Assembly (NCBI GenBank): GCA_009783055.1
Contig: WRHW01000017.1
Span: 1-37,454 of the forward strand
Reading direction: 5' to 3'
DNA length: 37,454 bases
Origin: Holophagaceae bacterium
GTDB taxonomy: Bacteria; Acidobacteriota; Holophagae; Holophagales; Holophagaceae
In this document: positions 26,487-35,300 of the stretch, in pieces
Layout: every line of letters begins with the position of its first letter
How positions within the stretch are numbered: the stretch's first letter is position 1
Translations under genes and position numbers: made by a program
The notes under the pieces: generated by a model
The model's database searches: none
Told to the model about the DNA's origin: nothing
What the model saw: the letters and a program-made list of their open reading frames with translations, nothing else

Positions 26487-26657
26487 CTCTTGTTGTCTTA
26501 TCAAGAATGGAACCAATTAGTTTTCTGTTCCTTATTGACATTATCACTAAATTAGTTGGTAGCTTGTACCAAAAACCACTCCATGTTTCCAACATCAGTC
26601 TGGGAGACCTTGCAATAGAGTGGTAAACTTCAATGGTTTCAATGTAGAGGAGGTTTT

Positions 26658-27332
26658 TTGGATTGGCTTAGAAATGTCTGGGTATTTATTCATACGTTGA
26701 CCAACCCGGAAGCACTGGCCACAATGGCGGGGAGCATGGGATGGTGGCTGTATGCGCTATTATTTGCAATTATTTTTGTGGAAACTGGGCTTGTAGTAAT
26801 GCCTTTTTTACCAGGTGATAGTTTGCTATTTGCTATTGGTGCTATCGGTGCATTTGATGATACCAAGGTAAACCTTCCCCTAATGGGGCTACTATTAATA
26901 CTTGCCGCCGTCCTGGGAGATGCTGTAAATTATTCGGTGGGACTTCGCCTTGGGCCAGCCGTTTTTAGGAGAGAAGACAGCAGGTGGCTTAACAAAAAGC
27001 ATCTCTTGTCCGCCCAAGCCTTCTACGAAAAACATGGCGGCAAGACAATAATAATCGCTAGGTTTCTACCATTCATACGCACCTTCGCCCCTTTCGTGGC
27101 TGGCATTGGTCGAATGTCTTATCCTCGGTTTGCCATCTACAACGTCACAGGCGCAATTGCCTGGATATGTCTCTTTATGGGTGCAGGAAAATTATTTGGC
27201 GGTATATCATGGGTTCAAAAAAATATTGAATCCATGGTCATTGCTTTGATAATAATTCCGGGGCTTCCGGCAGTTTATAAGGTTGTTCAAGCATGGATAC
27301 ATACCCGCAGAAAACCTAGACATGAAACATAA
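26658..27332 (+). CDS. DedA-family membrane protein
   Basis: The product has 224 residues. The TTG at 26658 is supported by GAGGAGG four bases upstream, an unusually strong site. DedA proteins are multi-pass inner-membrane proteins implicated in lipid carrier recycling and membrane-potential homeostasis. Family segments are FVETGLVVMPFLPGDSLLFAIG near the N-terminus and FLPFIRTFAPFVAGIGRM followed by NVTGAIAW. The C-terminus ends in a basic tail. It precedes def by 45 bases. Confidence 0.92.
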   Translation: MDWLRNVWVFIHTLTNPEALATMAGSMGWWLYALLFAIIFVETGLVVMPFLPGDSLLFAIGAIGAFDDTKVNLPLMGLLLILAAVLGDAVNYSVGLRLGPAVFRREDSRWLNKKHLLSAQAFYEKHGGKTIIIARFLPFIRTFAPFVAGIGRMSYPRFAIYNVTGAIAWICLFMGAGKLFGGISWVQKNIESMVIALIIIPGLPAVYKVVQAWIHTRRKPRHET

Positions 27333-27377
27333 AATAATTGTTATGATATTTGTAGTCCGTTTGGATATTGAGGGATC

Positions 27378-27881
27378 ATGGCTGTCAGACAAGTACTCAC
27401 ATGGGGAGACCCAAGGCTAAAAATAAAAAACCAAGATGTTGGAGATTGGAATCCAGAACTAGAACAACTAGTTGAAGACATGTTTGAGACAATGGTAGCT
27501 CAGGATGGTTCTGGGATCGCGGCTCCTCAGGTAGGCATCAACATCAACATGGCGGTAGTTGATATTAGTGGTGGTAGTGATCCCAACCAAAAGGTTGTAT
27601 TGATCAATCCGGTAATCATCCATGAAGAAGGTGAGCAGACAGGTTCTGAGGGATGCCTTTCAATACCGGGCGTTCAGGAAACCATTACCCGCCCCATGAA
27701 AGTCATTGTCAAGACCAGAAAACCAGATGGAACCTGGCAGGAGCTAACCGGGGAAGAGTTTTTGGCGAGGGCTTTCTGCCATGAGATCGACCATCTGAAT
27801 GGTCGCCTCTTTGTTGAATATTTGGGTGCCGTCAAGAGGGGCATCATCCAGAGAAAATATCAAAAACAGCAAAAGCAGTAG
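27378..27881 (+). CDS. def: Peptide deformylase
   Basis: The product has 167 residues. It removes the formyl group from the initiator methionine of new proteins. All three motifs are present: GSGIAAPQVG, EGCLSIPG with metal ligand Cys93, and CHEIDHLNG with His135, Glu136 and His139. The ATG at 27378 has GAGGGA upstream. It pairs functionally with fmt, 39 bases downstream: one adds the formyl group to tRNA, the other removes it from proteins. Confidence 0.97.
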   Translation: MAVRQVLTWGDPRLKIKNQDVGDWNPELEQLVEDMFETMVAQDGSGIAAPQVGININMAVVDISGGSDPNQKVVLINPVIIHEEGEQTGSEGCLSIPGVQETITRPMKVIVKTRKPDGTWQELTGEEFLARAFCHEIDHLNGRLFVEYLGAVKRGIIQRKYQKQQKQ

Positions 27882-27920
27882 GGTTAATTTTGGGTAATGT
27901 GCAGTGGATGGTGTAGCAAA

Positions 27921-28853
27921 ATGTTCCAACCAAGAGTAGCATTTTTTGGCACGCCTTCTATTGCGGTGCCTCCGCTGATCGCGCTGGCAAAACATTGCCA
28001 TATCCATGCGGTGTTTTGCAATCCAGACCGACCGCAGAGAAGAGGGCATATTCTTGAGCCACCACCAACAAAGGCCACCGCTATTAAATTGGGTCTAGAA
28101 GTGCATCAGCCTGAGAGCTGGAAGGACGAAAGCACAAAGCTACTTTGGGATTCGCTGAAAATTGACCTTGCAATAGTAGTTGCATACGGTCACATATTAC
28201 CGCCATGGATGCTGGATAGCTGTAGTCTGGGAGCATGGAACCTGCATTTCTCCTTGTTACCAAAATGGCGGGGAGCCGCGCCGGTTAACTATGCAATCCT
28301 CTCTGGAGATGAGGAAACCGGGGTCTCTCTGATGAAGATTACACCCGGCCTTGATTCTGGTCCTATCCTAGCCCAATGTAGCCGACCAATAACAATGAAG
28401 TCTTCTGCTGATGAATTGCTTGCAGAGCTAACTGAGTCTGCAACAAACTTACTAGTAGCACACCTAGAAAAAATTTTTAGTGGCGATACAAATACTTGGA
28501 AGCAGGATGAAAACCTTGTAACCATCGCACCAAAATTAAATAAGGAAATGGCAAAGCTGAACAAGGGAAAAGATGCAATGGAACTGCACCGGCAAATACG
28601 CGCTCTTCAACCTTGGCCTGGGGCGGGATTTCGGCTGAAAGATACAACCATCAAAATTTTAGAAGCAGGAAGTATTAGCCCAACAGATAATTCTTCTGGA
28701 ATCATAGGTTGGGACAAAAATGGTGTATGGCTATCTGCAAACGATAATAAGCAACTAGAATTGTTGAAGTTACAGAGGCCAGGCAAACAGCCACAACCAG
28801 CCAAACAAGTAATGCAATATTGGGGGGCAAGTGGCATGATGGAAATAGATTAG
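27921..28853 (+). CDS. fmt: Methionyl-tRNA formyltransferase
   Basis: The product has 310 residues. It transfers a formyl group from 10-formyl-tetrahydrofolate to initiator Met-tRNA. It has the N-terminal RVAFFGTPSIAVPPL, the active-site segment WNLHFSLLPKWRGAAPVNYAI, and the GLDSGPIL loop, followed by the OB-like C-terminal domain (RALQPWPGAGF). ATG 27921 gives the standard N-terminus; the frame also opens at 27897. Confidence 0.96.
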   Translation: MFQPRVAFFGTPSIAVPPLIALAKHCHIHAVFCNPDRPQRRGHILEPPPTKATAIKLGLEVHQPESWKDESTKLLWDSLKIDLAIVVAYGHILPPWMLDSCSLGAWNLHFSLLPKWRGAAPVNYAILSGDEETGVSLMKITPGLDSGPILAQCSRPITMKSSADELLAELTESATNLLVAHLEKIFSGDTNTWKQDENLVTIAPKLNKEMAKLNKGKDAMELHRQIRALQPWPGAGFRLKDTTIKILEAGSISPTDNSSGIIGWDKNGVWLSANDNKQLELLKLQRPGKQPQPAKQVMQYWGASGMMEID

Positions 28854-28869
28854 GGATTGAAAAATAAAC

Positions 28870-29454
28870 ATGAATGCCAAAAACCGCATCATCATTGCCA
28901 TTACCGGAGCATCGGGTACTCCATTTGCCTATTCATTACTGCGGCGAGCTATTTTGGAACCGTCCATTGAACAAATATTTATAATTTCATCAATGGTGGG
29001 TCGCAAGTGTTTGTTGGATGAAACAGGAGTTGATTTTAGCAACTTGTCAAAGGAAACTAAAAAAATATGTTTGATAGATGAACAATGTTTTGGCGCAGAA
29101 ATATCAAGCGGTAGTGCACCCCACAGAGGCATGGTCATAATTCCATGTTCTGCTGGTACCCTTGGACGCATTGCCTCTGGTACCAGCAATAATCTCATTT
29201 CCAGGGCGGCAGATGTCTGTCTTAAAGAAAGGCGACCTCTCATCCTCTGCATTAGAGAAACGCCAATGAACAGGATTCACATCAACAACATGTTGAATGC
29301 ACATGACGCAGGTGCAACAATAATGCCCCTATTGCCAACCTTCTACCATCATCCAACTACAATTGAAGACCTATGCGATGCTTTTGCAACTAGGATATTA
29401 GACCAATTAGGCATTTTTCAGGAAGATAGCAGGAGATGGAAAGGCGAGATATAG
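28870..29454 (+). CDS. ubiX: UbiX-family flavin prenyltransferase
   Basis: The product has 194 residues. It attaches a dimethylallyl group to FMN to make the prenyl-FMN cofactor of UbiD-type decarboxylases. Family signatures are AITGASGTPFAYSLL at the N-terminus, the SSGSAPHRGMVIIPCSAGTLGRIA segment, and RPLILCIRETPMNRIHINNM. No ubiD gene is in the window. It follows fmt after 16 bases and closes the dedA-def-fmt-ubiX run. The ribosome site is weak. Confidence 0.93.
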   Translation: MNAKNRIIIAITGASGTPFAYSLLRRAILEPSIEQIFIISSMVGRKCLLDETGVDFSNLSKETKKICLIDEQCFGAEISSGSAPHRGMVIIPCSAGTLGRIASGTSNNLISRAADVCLKERRPLILCIRETPMNRIHINNMLNAHDAGATIMPLLPTFYHHPTTIEDLCDAFATRILDQLGIFQEDSRRWKGEI

Positions 29455-29498
29455 CGGTTTAACTACTTGTAATTCAACTGCTATGCCAGGATTTGCGT

Positions 29499-29615
29499 GC
29501 ATAACAAAGGTGACGCTGGAAAACAACCTGCTACTCTGCCTCCAAGTCTGCCAAATTTAAAGTGGTGGGCTTCGCTCGCAGTCAATGGGCAACAAAAACG
29601 AAAATATCTATATAG
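29499..29615. repeat. Intergenic repeat, short copy (relative of 17116-17310)
   Basis: It shares GCATAACAAAGGTGACGCTG, CCTGCTA, AAGTCTGCCAAATT, GGGCTTCGCTCGC and ACAACAAAAACG in the same order as the copy at 17116-17310, but lacks about 80 central bases. It lies between the ends of ubiX and ogt, which converge here. Confidence 0.7.
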
Positions 29616-29624
29616 AGGCACCTG

Positions 29625-30134
29625 CTAGTTGTCACTGAATAGTTGTGGTTGCGATTGAATACTGCGACTGACTATGGCCTTTTCCAGTTGCAGTAACCCA
29701 GCCTTTCTGTCAAGGCCGCCTGCATAACCTGTCAATTGGCCATTTGCACCTATAACACGATGGCAGGGGATGAGCAGAAAAATTGGATTTGTTCCATTTG
29801 CCCTACCAACGGCACGGGCTAGGTTAGCACCTCCCAACTCTACAGCGATTTGTCCGTACGTTGTTATTGTGCCATAGGGTATGGCCAACAGGCGATCCCA
29901 TACTTGAAGTTGAAATGATGTCCCCGCAGGGGCTATGGGTATGGAAAAAACTTTTAATGTGCCAGAAAAATAATCGTAAAGTTCTTTTGCCAATAGCCTT
30001 GCTGTATGAGACTGAGCCTCATTCATGTCGCCTTCGATAGCTGTAGCCGGAGGAACAAACATCAGCCTAGTCAAAGAGCCGTTTACATCAAATGATGCGT
30101 CCAGGTCGCCTAGTGGGGTTGGGATAATTAACAT
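29625..30134 (-). CDS. ogt: Methylated-DNA-[protein]-cysteine S-methyltransferase
   Basis: The product has 169 residues. It repairs O6-methylguanine by transferring the methyl group to its own Cys124, in the IPCHRVIGANGQLTGYAGG signature. The helix-turn-helix region with the Arg finger is ARAVGRANGTNP, and the protein length fits the Ogt type without an Ada N-terminal domain. It follows the dehydrogenase gene on the same strand by about 64 bases. Confidence 0.95.
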   Translation of the reverse strand: MLIIPTPLGDLDASFDVNGSLTRLMFVPPATAIEGDMNEAQSHTARLLAKELYDYFSGTLKVFSIPIAPAGTSFQLQVWDRLLAIPYGTITTYGQIAVELGGANLARAVGRANGTNPIFLLIPCHRVIGANGQLTGYAGGLDRKAGLLQLEKAIVSRSIQSQPQLFSDN

Positions 30135-30198
30135 ACTTTTCGCTTCCGACTACTTTATATTGGCGCATATTTTGAAAGTTTGTGTCAAATACAATGCC

Positions 30199-31032
30199 TC
30201 AACTAATTCCATTCTTTTTTCTCAAAACATATTCCCAAAGAGTTTTAGGTACAATTCTGTGAGCTACTTGCGCCCAAAAAGAATCTGCCCCAATTATTAC
30301 CCTCCGAGGGGGAAAATCTGCATTCATGGCATTGAAAATTTTTTGAGCGCATTCTTCCGCACTCATCCCATGCTTGCCAGCATAGTCTTCGCGTTTGTTC
30401 GCATAGCGAGCAATTGCTGAGTGATACTCTGTTCCTTCAACCCTGTGAGGCAAGTTTCCCCAAGCCTTTGTTAGCGTCGTCCTGAATTTGGATTGAATGG
30501 ATCCTGGCTCTATCAAAATTACTGGGATTTTTGAACCTATTTCCATGCTCAATGTCTCAGCCAATGCCACTACTGCATGTTTACTGGCGTTGTAAGCCCC
30601 TGTCAATGGAATTGACAATCTACCGAGTACAGATGCTACATAGACAATGCGACCTTCACCTTCTCGACAACGCCTTATTAGTGGCAAAAATTCATTGGTT
30701 ACAACTTGCAAACCTATTACATTTGTTTCAAACTGCATTCGCAATTCTTCTGGACTAAGGGCTTCCAATGGCCCCATTTGCCCATATCCTGCGTTGTTTA
30801 TGAGTGCATGTAATGGCAAAGATTCTACTGCAGTAACAGCATTCCTAATAGAATTGTTATCAGTAACATCCAATTGAATTTTTTTAAGGCTATCGCTGTC
30901 GTCCAAATTAGAAAGGGTGTCTAGGTTCCTAGCAGTAGCAATGACTCCCCACCCAAAGTTGTGGCAAATATCTACCAAGGCCCTTCCAATGCCAGATGAA
31001 CATCCCGTAATCAAAACCCATCGGCTAGGCAC
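30199..31032 (-). CDS. Short-chain dehydrogenase/reductase
   Basis: The product has 277 residues. It is a classical SDR: nucleotide-binding TGCSSGIG at residues 10-16, NNAG at 79-82, and the catalytic Ser134, Tyr147 and Lys151 (YNASK). The start is GTG at 31032, with GGGAGG five bases upstream. The substrate cannot be read from sequence. It is divergent from carA across 228 bases. Confidence 0.92.
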   Translation of the reverse strand: MPSRWVLITGCSSGIGRALVDICHNFGWGVIATARNLDTLSNLDDSDSLKKIQLDVTDNNSIRNAVTAVESLPLHALINNAGYGQMGPLEALSPEELRMQFETNVIGLQVVTNEFLPLIRRCREGEGRIVYVASVLGRLSIPLTGAYNASKHAVVALAETLSMEIGSKIPVILIEPGSIQSKFRTTLTKAWGNLPHRVEGTEYHSAIARYANKREDYAGKHGMSAEECAQKIFNAMNADFPPRRVIIGADSFWAQVAHRIVPKTLWEYVLRKKNGIS

Positions 31033-31091
31033 AGTTGCCTCCCTGAAAAAAACACTACTAAAAGATTATATATTTGGAAATCGGCTGAGTC

Positions 31092-31120
31092 TCGACAAAC
31101 TGCGATATTCGCGCTATCCT
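31092..31120 (+). promoter_or_regulatory. Putative sigma-70 promoter upstream of carA
   Basis: TCGACA at 31092-31097 (5 of 6 to consensus) and TATCCT at 31115-31120 (4 of 6) are separated by 17 bases. Transcription would begin near 31127, giving a leader of about 130 bases before carA and placing the ATG at 31130 almost at the 5' end. Confidence 0.45.
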
Positions 31121-31129
31121 GACAAATGT

Positions 31130-31279
31130 ATGGATGAACAAGGAATTATTGAATATCTCAAAGAGCAAGAGGCGAACTGCGATTCCAATCTACAGAAGGT
31201 TGTAAAAAAAGCATTAATTAATAATACTCTAGAAAATAGTTCACAAACGAAGGACAGGAGATGCCACTCGCATATTTGA
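31130..31279 (+). CDS. Possible 49-codon leader ORF overlapping the carA start
   Basis: The ORF begins at an ATG just downstream of the putative promoter, reads MDEQGIIEYLKEQEAN and continues to a TGA at 31277-31279, overlapping carA by 19 bases in another frame. No ribosome site precedes it, so it would have to be translated from a nearly leaderless message. It matches no family I know. It could be a regulatory leader peptide or simply chance open frame in a 5' leader. Confidence 0.2.
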   Translation: MDEQGIIEYLKEQEANCDSNLQKVVKKALINNTLENSSQTKDRRCHSHI

Positions 31280-32313
31280 TATTGGAAGACGGTAGCATTT
31301 TTGAGGGCGAATCCTTTGGTGCCCAAGGTTGCATAACTGGGGAAATAGTTTTTACTACAGGTATGACTGGGTATCTAGAGACGCTAACCGACAAAAATTA
31401 TTATGGTCAGATAGTTCTCCAAACATTTCCCCTCATAGGAAACTATGGGGTCATTCCACCAGATTTTGAAGGCAATTCCATTGCTCTGAGTGCATATATC
31501 GCGAAGTACCCATGCGAAGCACCATCCAATTTTAGGAGTGAGGGCAATCTTGATGCTCTATTGAAAGAACGGGGGATTATTGGGCTTTGTGGCATCGACA
31601 CTCGCGCCTTGACAAAGATAATTCGTGATTCGGGAACTTTGAATGGGAAAATAACTATTTCCCCTCCAACAACTGCGGATCGGGCAGAGGCAGAGGTGTA
31701 TTCGGTTAGTAATGCCATAGCTTCTGTATCACAAGACAAGGTGGCAACCAGCGGAAGCGGAGCACTCCGAGTAGCTCTGATGGACTTTGGTGCAAAAAGG
31801 AGCATTTTTGAGGCACTGAACGATCGTGGTTGCGAAGTGTGGTCATTTCCGCACAATGCGTCTGCAAATGATATTTTGGAAATAAAACCTGATGGCATCA
31901 TACTTTCTAATGGCCCCGGAAACCCTTCAGACATAGCTAACAAAGCAATTGTCGAGACAATCCAAAAACTTGAACAGTGTAACATAACAATTTTTGGGAT
32001 TTGCTTAGGGCATCAACTCTTAGCACTTGCAAAAGGATACTCGACTCAAAAACTCAAATTTGGCCACAGGGGAGCTAACCAACCAATCAAGGATGTAAAA
32101 ACTGGGCAAGTATATATAACCACTCAAAACCACGGTTATTCGATTATTGCGGATAGTGCTTCTTTCATCAACATTAATGATGGTACCAACGAAGGCATGG
32201 ACTATGGCAACTCATTTTCAGTCCAGTTCCATCCTGACGCTCGCAGTGGGTTACTTGGTACTTCATTTCTATTCGACCGTTTCATTGAAAGGATGAAAGC
32301 ACGTGCCATTTGA
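31261..32313 (+). CDS. carA: Carbamoyl-phosphate synthase small subunit (glutamine amidotransferase)
   Basis: The product has 350 residues. It hydrolyses glutamine and passes ammonia to CarB for carbamoyl phosphate, feeding arginine and pyrimidine synthesis. The CarA-specific N-terminal domain (LILEDGSIFEGESFG, EIVFTTGMTGYLETLTD) is followed by the class I amidotransferase with the catalytic cysteine in IFGICLGHQLLALAKG. The catalytic His is in QFHPDARSG; the usual partner Glu of HPEA is Asp here. AAGGA lies 6 bases before the ATG. The gene overlaps carB by 11 bases, indicating coupled expression. Confidence 0.95.
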   Translation: MPLAYLILEDGSIFEGESFGAQGCITGEIVFTTGMTGYLETLTDKNYYGQIVLQTFPLIGNYGVIPPDFEGNSIALSAYIAKYPCEAPSNFRSEGNLDALLKERGIIGLCGIDTRALTKIIRDSGTLNGKITISPPTTADRAEAEVYSVSNAIASVSQDKVATSGSGALRVALMDFGAKRSIFEALNDRGCEVWSFPHNASANDILEIKPDGIILSNGPGNPSDIANKAIVETIQKLEQCNITIFGICLGHQLLALAKGYSTQKLKFGHRGANQPIKDVKTGQVYITTQNHGYSIIADSASFININDGTNEGMDYGNSFSVQFHPDARSGLLGTSFLFDRFIERMKARAI

Positions 32314-35300
32314 TAAAAATATTAAAAAAGTCCTGGTGATTGGTTCTGGCCCCATTGTGATAGGTCAAGCCGCAGAATTTGACTATGCAGGCACACAGGC
32401 ATGTCGAGTACTTCGTGAGGATGGCATAGAAATCGTATTGGTCAATTCTAATCCTGCCACAATAATGACTGACAAAAACATTGCGGACAGAATCTATATC
32501 GAACCGCTTACCCTTACAACGGTTAAGCGCGTGATCGAGAAAGAACGACCCGACAGCATATTGTCTGGGCTGGGAGGCCAGACTGGCCTTACCCTTTGTA
32601 TGCAGTTAGCGCGTTCTGGGTTTTTAAGTAAAATGAATGTCCGGCTTTTAGGGTCGCTACCCGAAACCATTGATATGGCTGAAGACAGACAAATATTTAA
32701 AGATACAATGCAACGGATCGGTCAGCCTGTTATACCTTCGGTGGTAACAAATGATGTAGAAGGTGCAGTTAGATTTGCAAGTGAAATTGGATATCCATTA
32801 ATTATCCGTCCAGCTTTTACTCTTGGCGGAAGTGGTGGGGGAATTGCTACAGATGAAGTCAAACTTAGGGAAATAGCGGCAACAGGGCTCGCTCTCTCGC
32901 CAATAAATCAAGTTTTGGTAGAAAAATCTGTGGCTGGTTGGAAAGAAATAGAATTTGAAGTCATCCGAGACCGCACCGACAACGCTATTACAGTCTGCTC
33001 GATGGAAAATTTCGACCCTGTTGGCATACATACGGGCGACAGCATAGTTATCGCACCAGCAGTTACACTTGCAGACAGAGAATATCAAATGTTGCGCAAC
33101 GCGGCTATAGAAATTGTTAGGACGTTAGGAGTTGAGGGTGGTTGCAATTGCCAATTTGCATTAGACCCAGACAGTTTTGATTATGCTGTTATTGAAGTCA
33201 ACCCTAGAGTTTCTCGGTCTTCGGCTCTGGCAAGCAAGGCAACAGGATACCCAATAGCTAAGGTTTCTACCAAAATAGCTATTGGGTATACATTGGATGA
33301 AATCACAAATGCAGTTACCGGAACAACTTATGCCGCCTTTGAACCAGCTCTGGACTACGTGGCGGTAAAGTTTCCCAAATGGCCATTCGATAAATTTGTG
33401 TATGCTCACAAAGAATTAGGCACGCAAATGAAGGCAACTGGGGAGGTGATGGCTATTGCAGATACCTTCGAAGAGGCAATTTTGAAGGCGGTGCGCGGCG
33501 CAGAGCTTGGCCTGGCATGCTTGGAATTACCTCGGCTTTCGGCTAAATCTGACGATGAAATTAAAGGACTGCTACATACTGTTACTGACGAGCGAATATT
33601 TGTGCTGTATGAAGCCATCAAGCGAGGATTTGACCTAGATGATGTATATAGGATTACTAAAGTTGATAGATGGTTTTTATTCAAACTTGCAAATATCCAC
33701 AAAAATGGCATTCCTGCAAAGTCACTTGTGTATAAAATGGTCGATACCTGTGCTGGAGAGTTTGAGGCAAAAACTCCCTATTTTTATTCCATTCAGAATG
33801 CTCTTGAAAATGAGGCCATTCCATTTATCCAAAAAAGCACAAAACCTCGAGTCCTAGTATTAGGCAGTGGGCCAATTCGCATTGGTCAGGGTATAGAGTT
33901 CGATTATGCAAGTGTGCATTGTGTTTGGACTTTAAAAAATATGGGGTACGAGGTTGTAGTCATAAACAATAACCCCGAAACTGTTTCTACAGACTTTGAT
34001 ACGGCTGACAGGCTATATTTCGAGCCGCTTTACATAGATGATGTGATGTCGGTGATAGACATCGAAAAACCTATCGGGGTCATTGTAGCTTTTGGTGGTG
34101 GAACGGCTATTAAACTAACAAAAAAACTTCATGAGAGGGGTGTAAGGATAATTGGTACCCCTGCCGAAAGTGTTGATATTTGCGAGGACAGAGAGCGTTT
34201 TGACGCTCTCTTGGAGCATTTGTCCATAAAAAGACCAGCAGGGGTTGGAGTTACTACAGAAGCAGAGGCTTTGGTAGGAGCTAAAAAACTTGGGTATCCA
34301 GTGCTTATGCGCCCATCGTATGTATTGGGTGGCCAGAACATGATCATAGCTTTTTCTGATGATGATATCCGGGAATATATGGAAATAATCTTGCGTTCCA
34401 AACAAGAAAATCCGGTGCTTATAGATAAATATCTCAGTGGTATGGAAATAGAAGTGGATGCAATTTGCGATGGCGTTGACGTTTTGATTCCTGGCATAAT
34501 GGAGCACATAGAGCGCACCGGCATACATTCGGGCGATAGCATTGCAGTTTATCCTGCTCTAAATATTGATGACGCATTATCAAAGCAAATTTTTGACATT
34601 ACTGCAAGACTATGTGAAGCACTACACGTAAAAGGCTTGGTGAATATCCAATATGTGCTATTTGAAAACGACATCTATGTAATAGAAGTTAATCCTAGAG
34701 CATCTCGCACGGTTCCCTATATCAGCAAGGTGACAGGGGTGCCTATGTGCGAGTTGGCGACAAGGGTTAGCATGGGAGAAACTCTTTTCGACTTAGGATA
34801 TTCCTCGGGTATTGCAAAAATACCTCCATATACTGCTGTCAAGGTGCCAGTGTTCTCCTTTGAAAAGCTCACAGGGGTTGACACACACTTAGGGCCTGAA
34901 ATGAAATCAACAGGCGAAGTGTTGGGGCTTGGAAAGGATTTTCCCGAAGCCGTATACAAAGGACTGGTTGCGGCGGGGTATTCAATGAAAAAAAGCGGAG
35001 GGGTGTTTATTGCTGTTCGCAATAGCGATAAACCTGAAATCGTGGGGGTTGCCAAAAAATTCGTGGACTGCGGTTTTTCACTATACGCTACCAAAGGTAC
35101 AGCACGATTTCTATCTGAAAAAGGTTTTTTAGTTCAAATTGTTGAAAAGATTAGGGAGTGTCCAGACAATAATACTGCCACCCTCTTGGAAAGCGGCAAA
35201 ATTAGCTATATTGTTGCCACTTCAGAAAAAGGCAGAGACCCAGCAAACGATGACGTAAAGATTCGCCGGAAAGCATGTTCGCTAGGAATACCCTGTTTAA

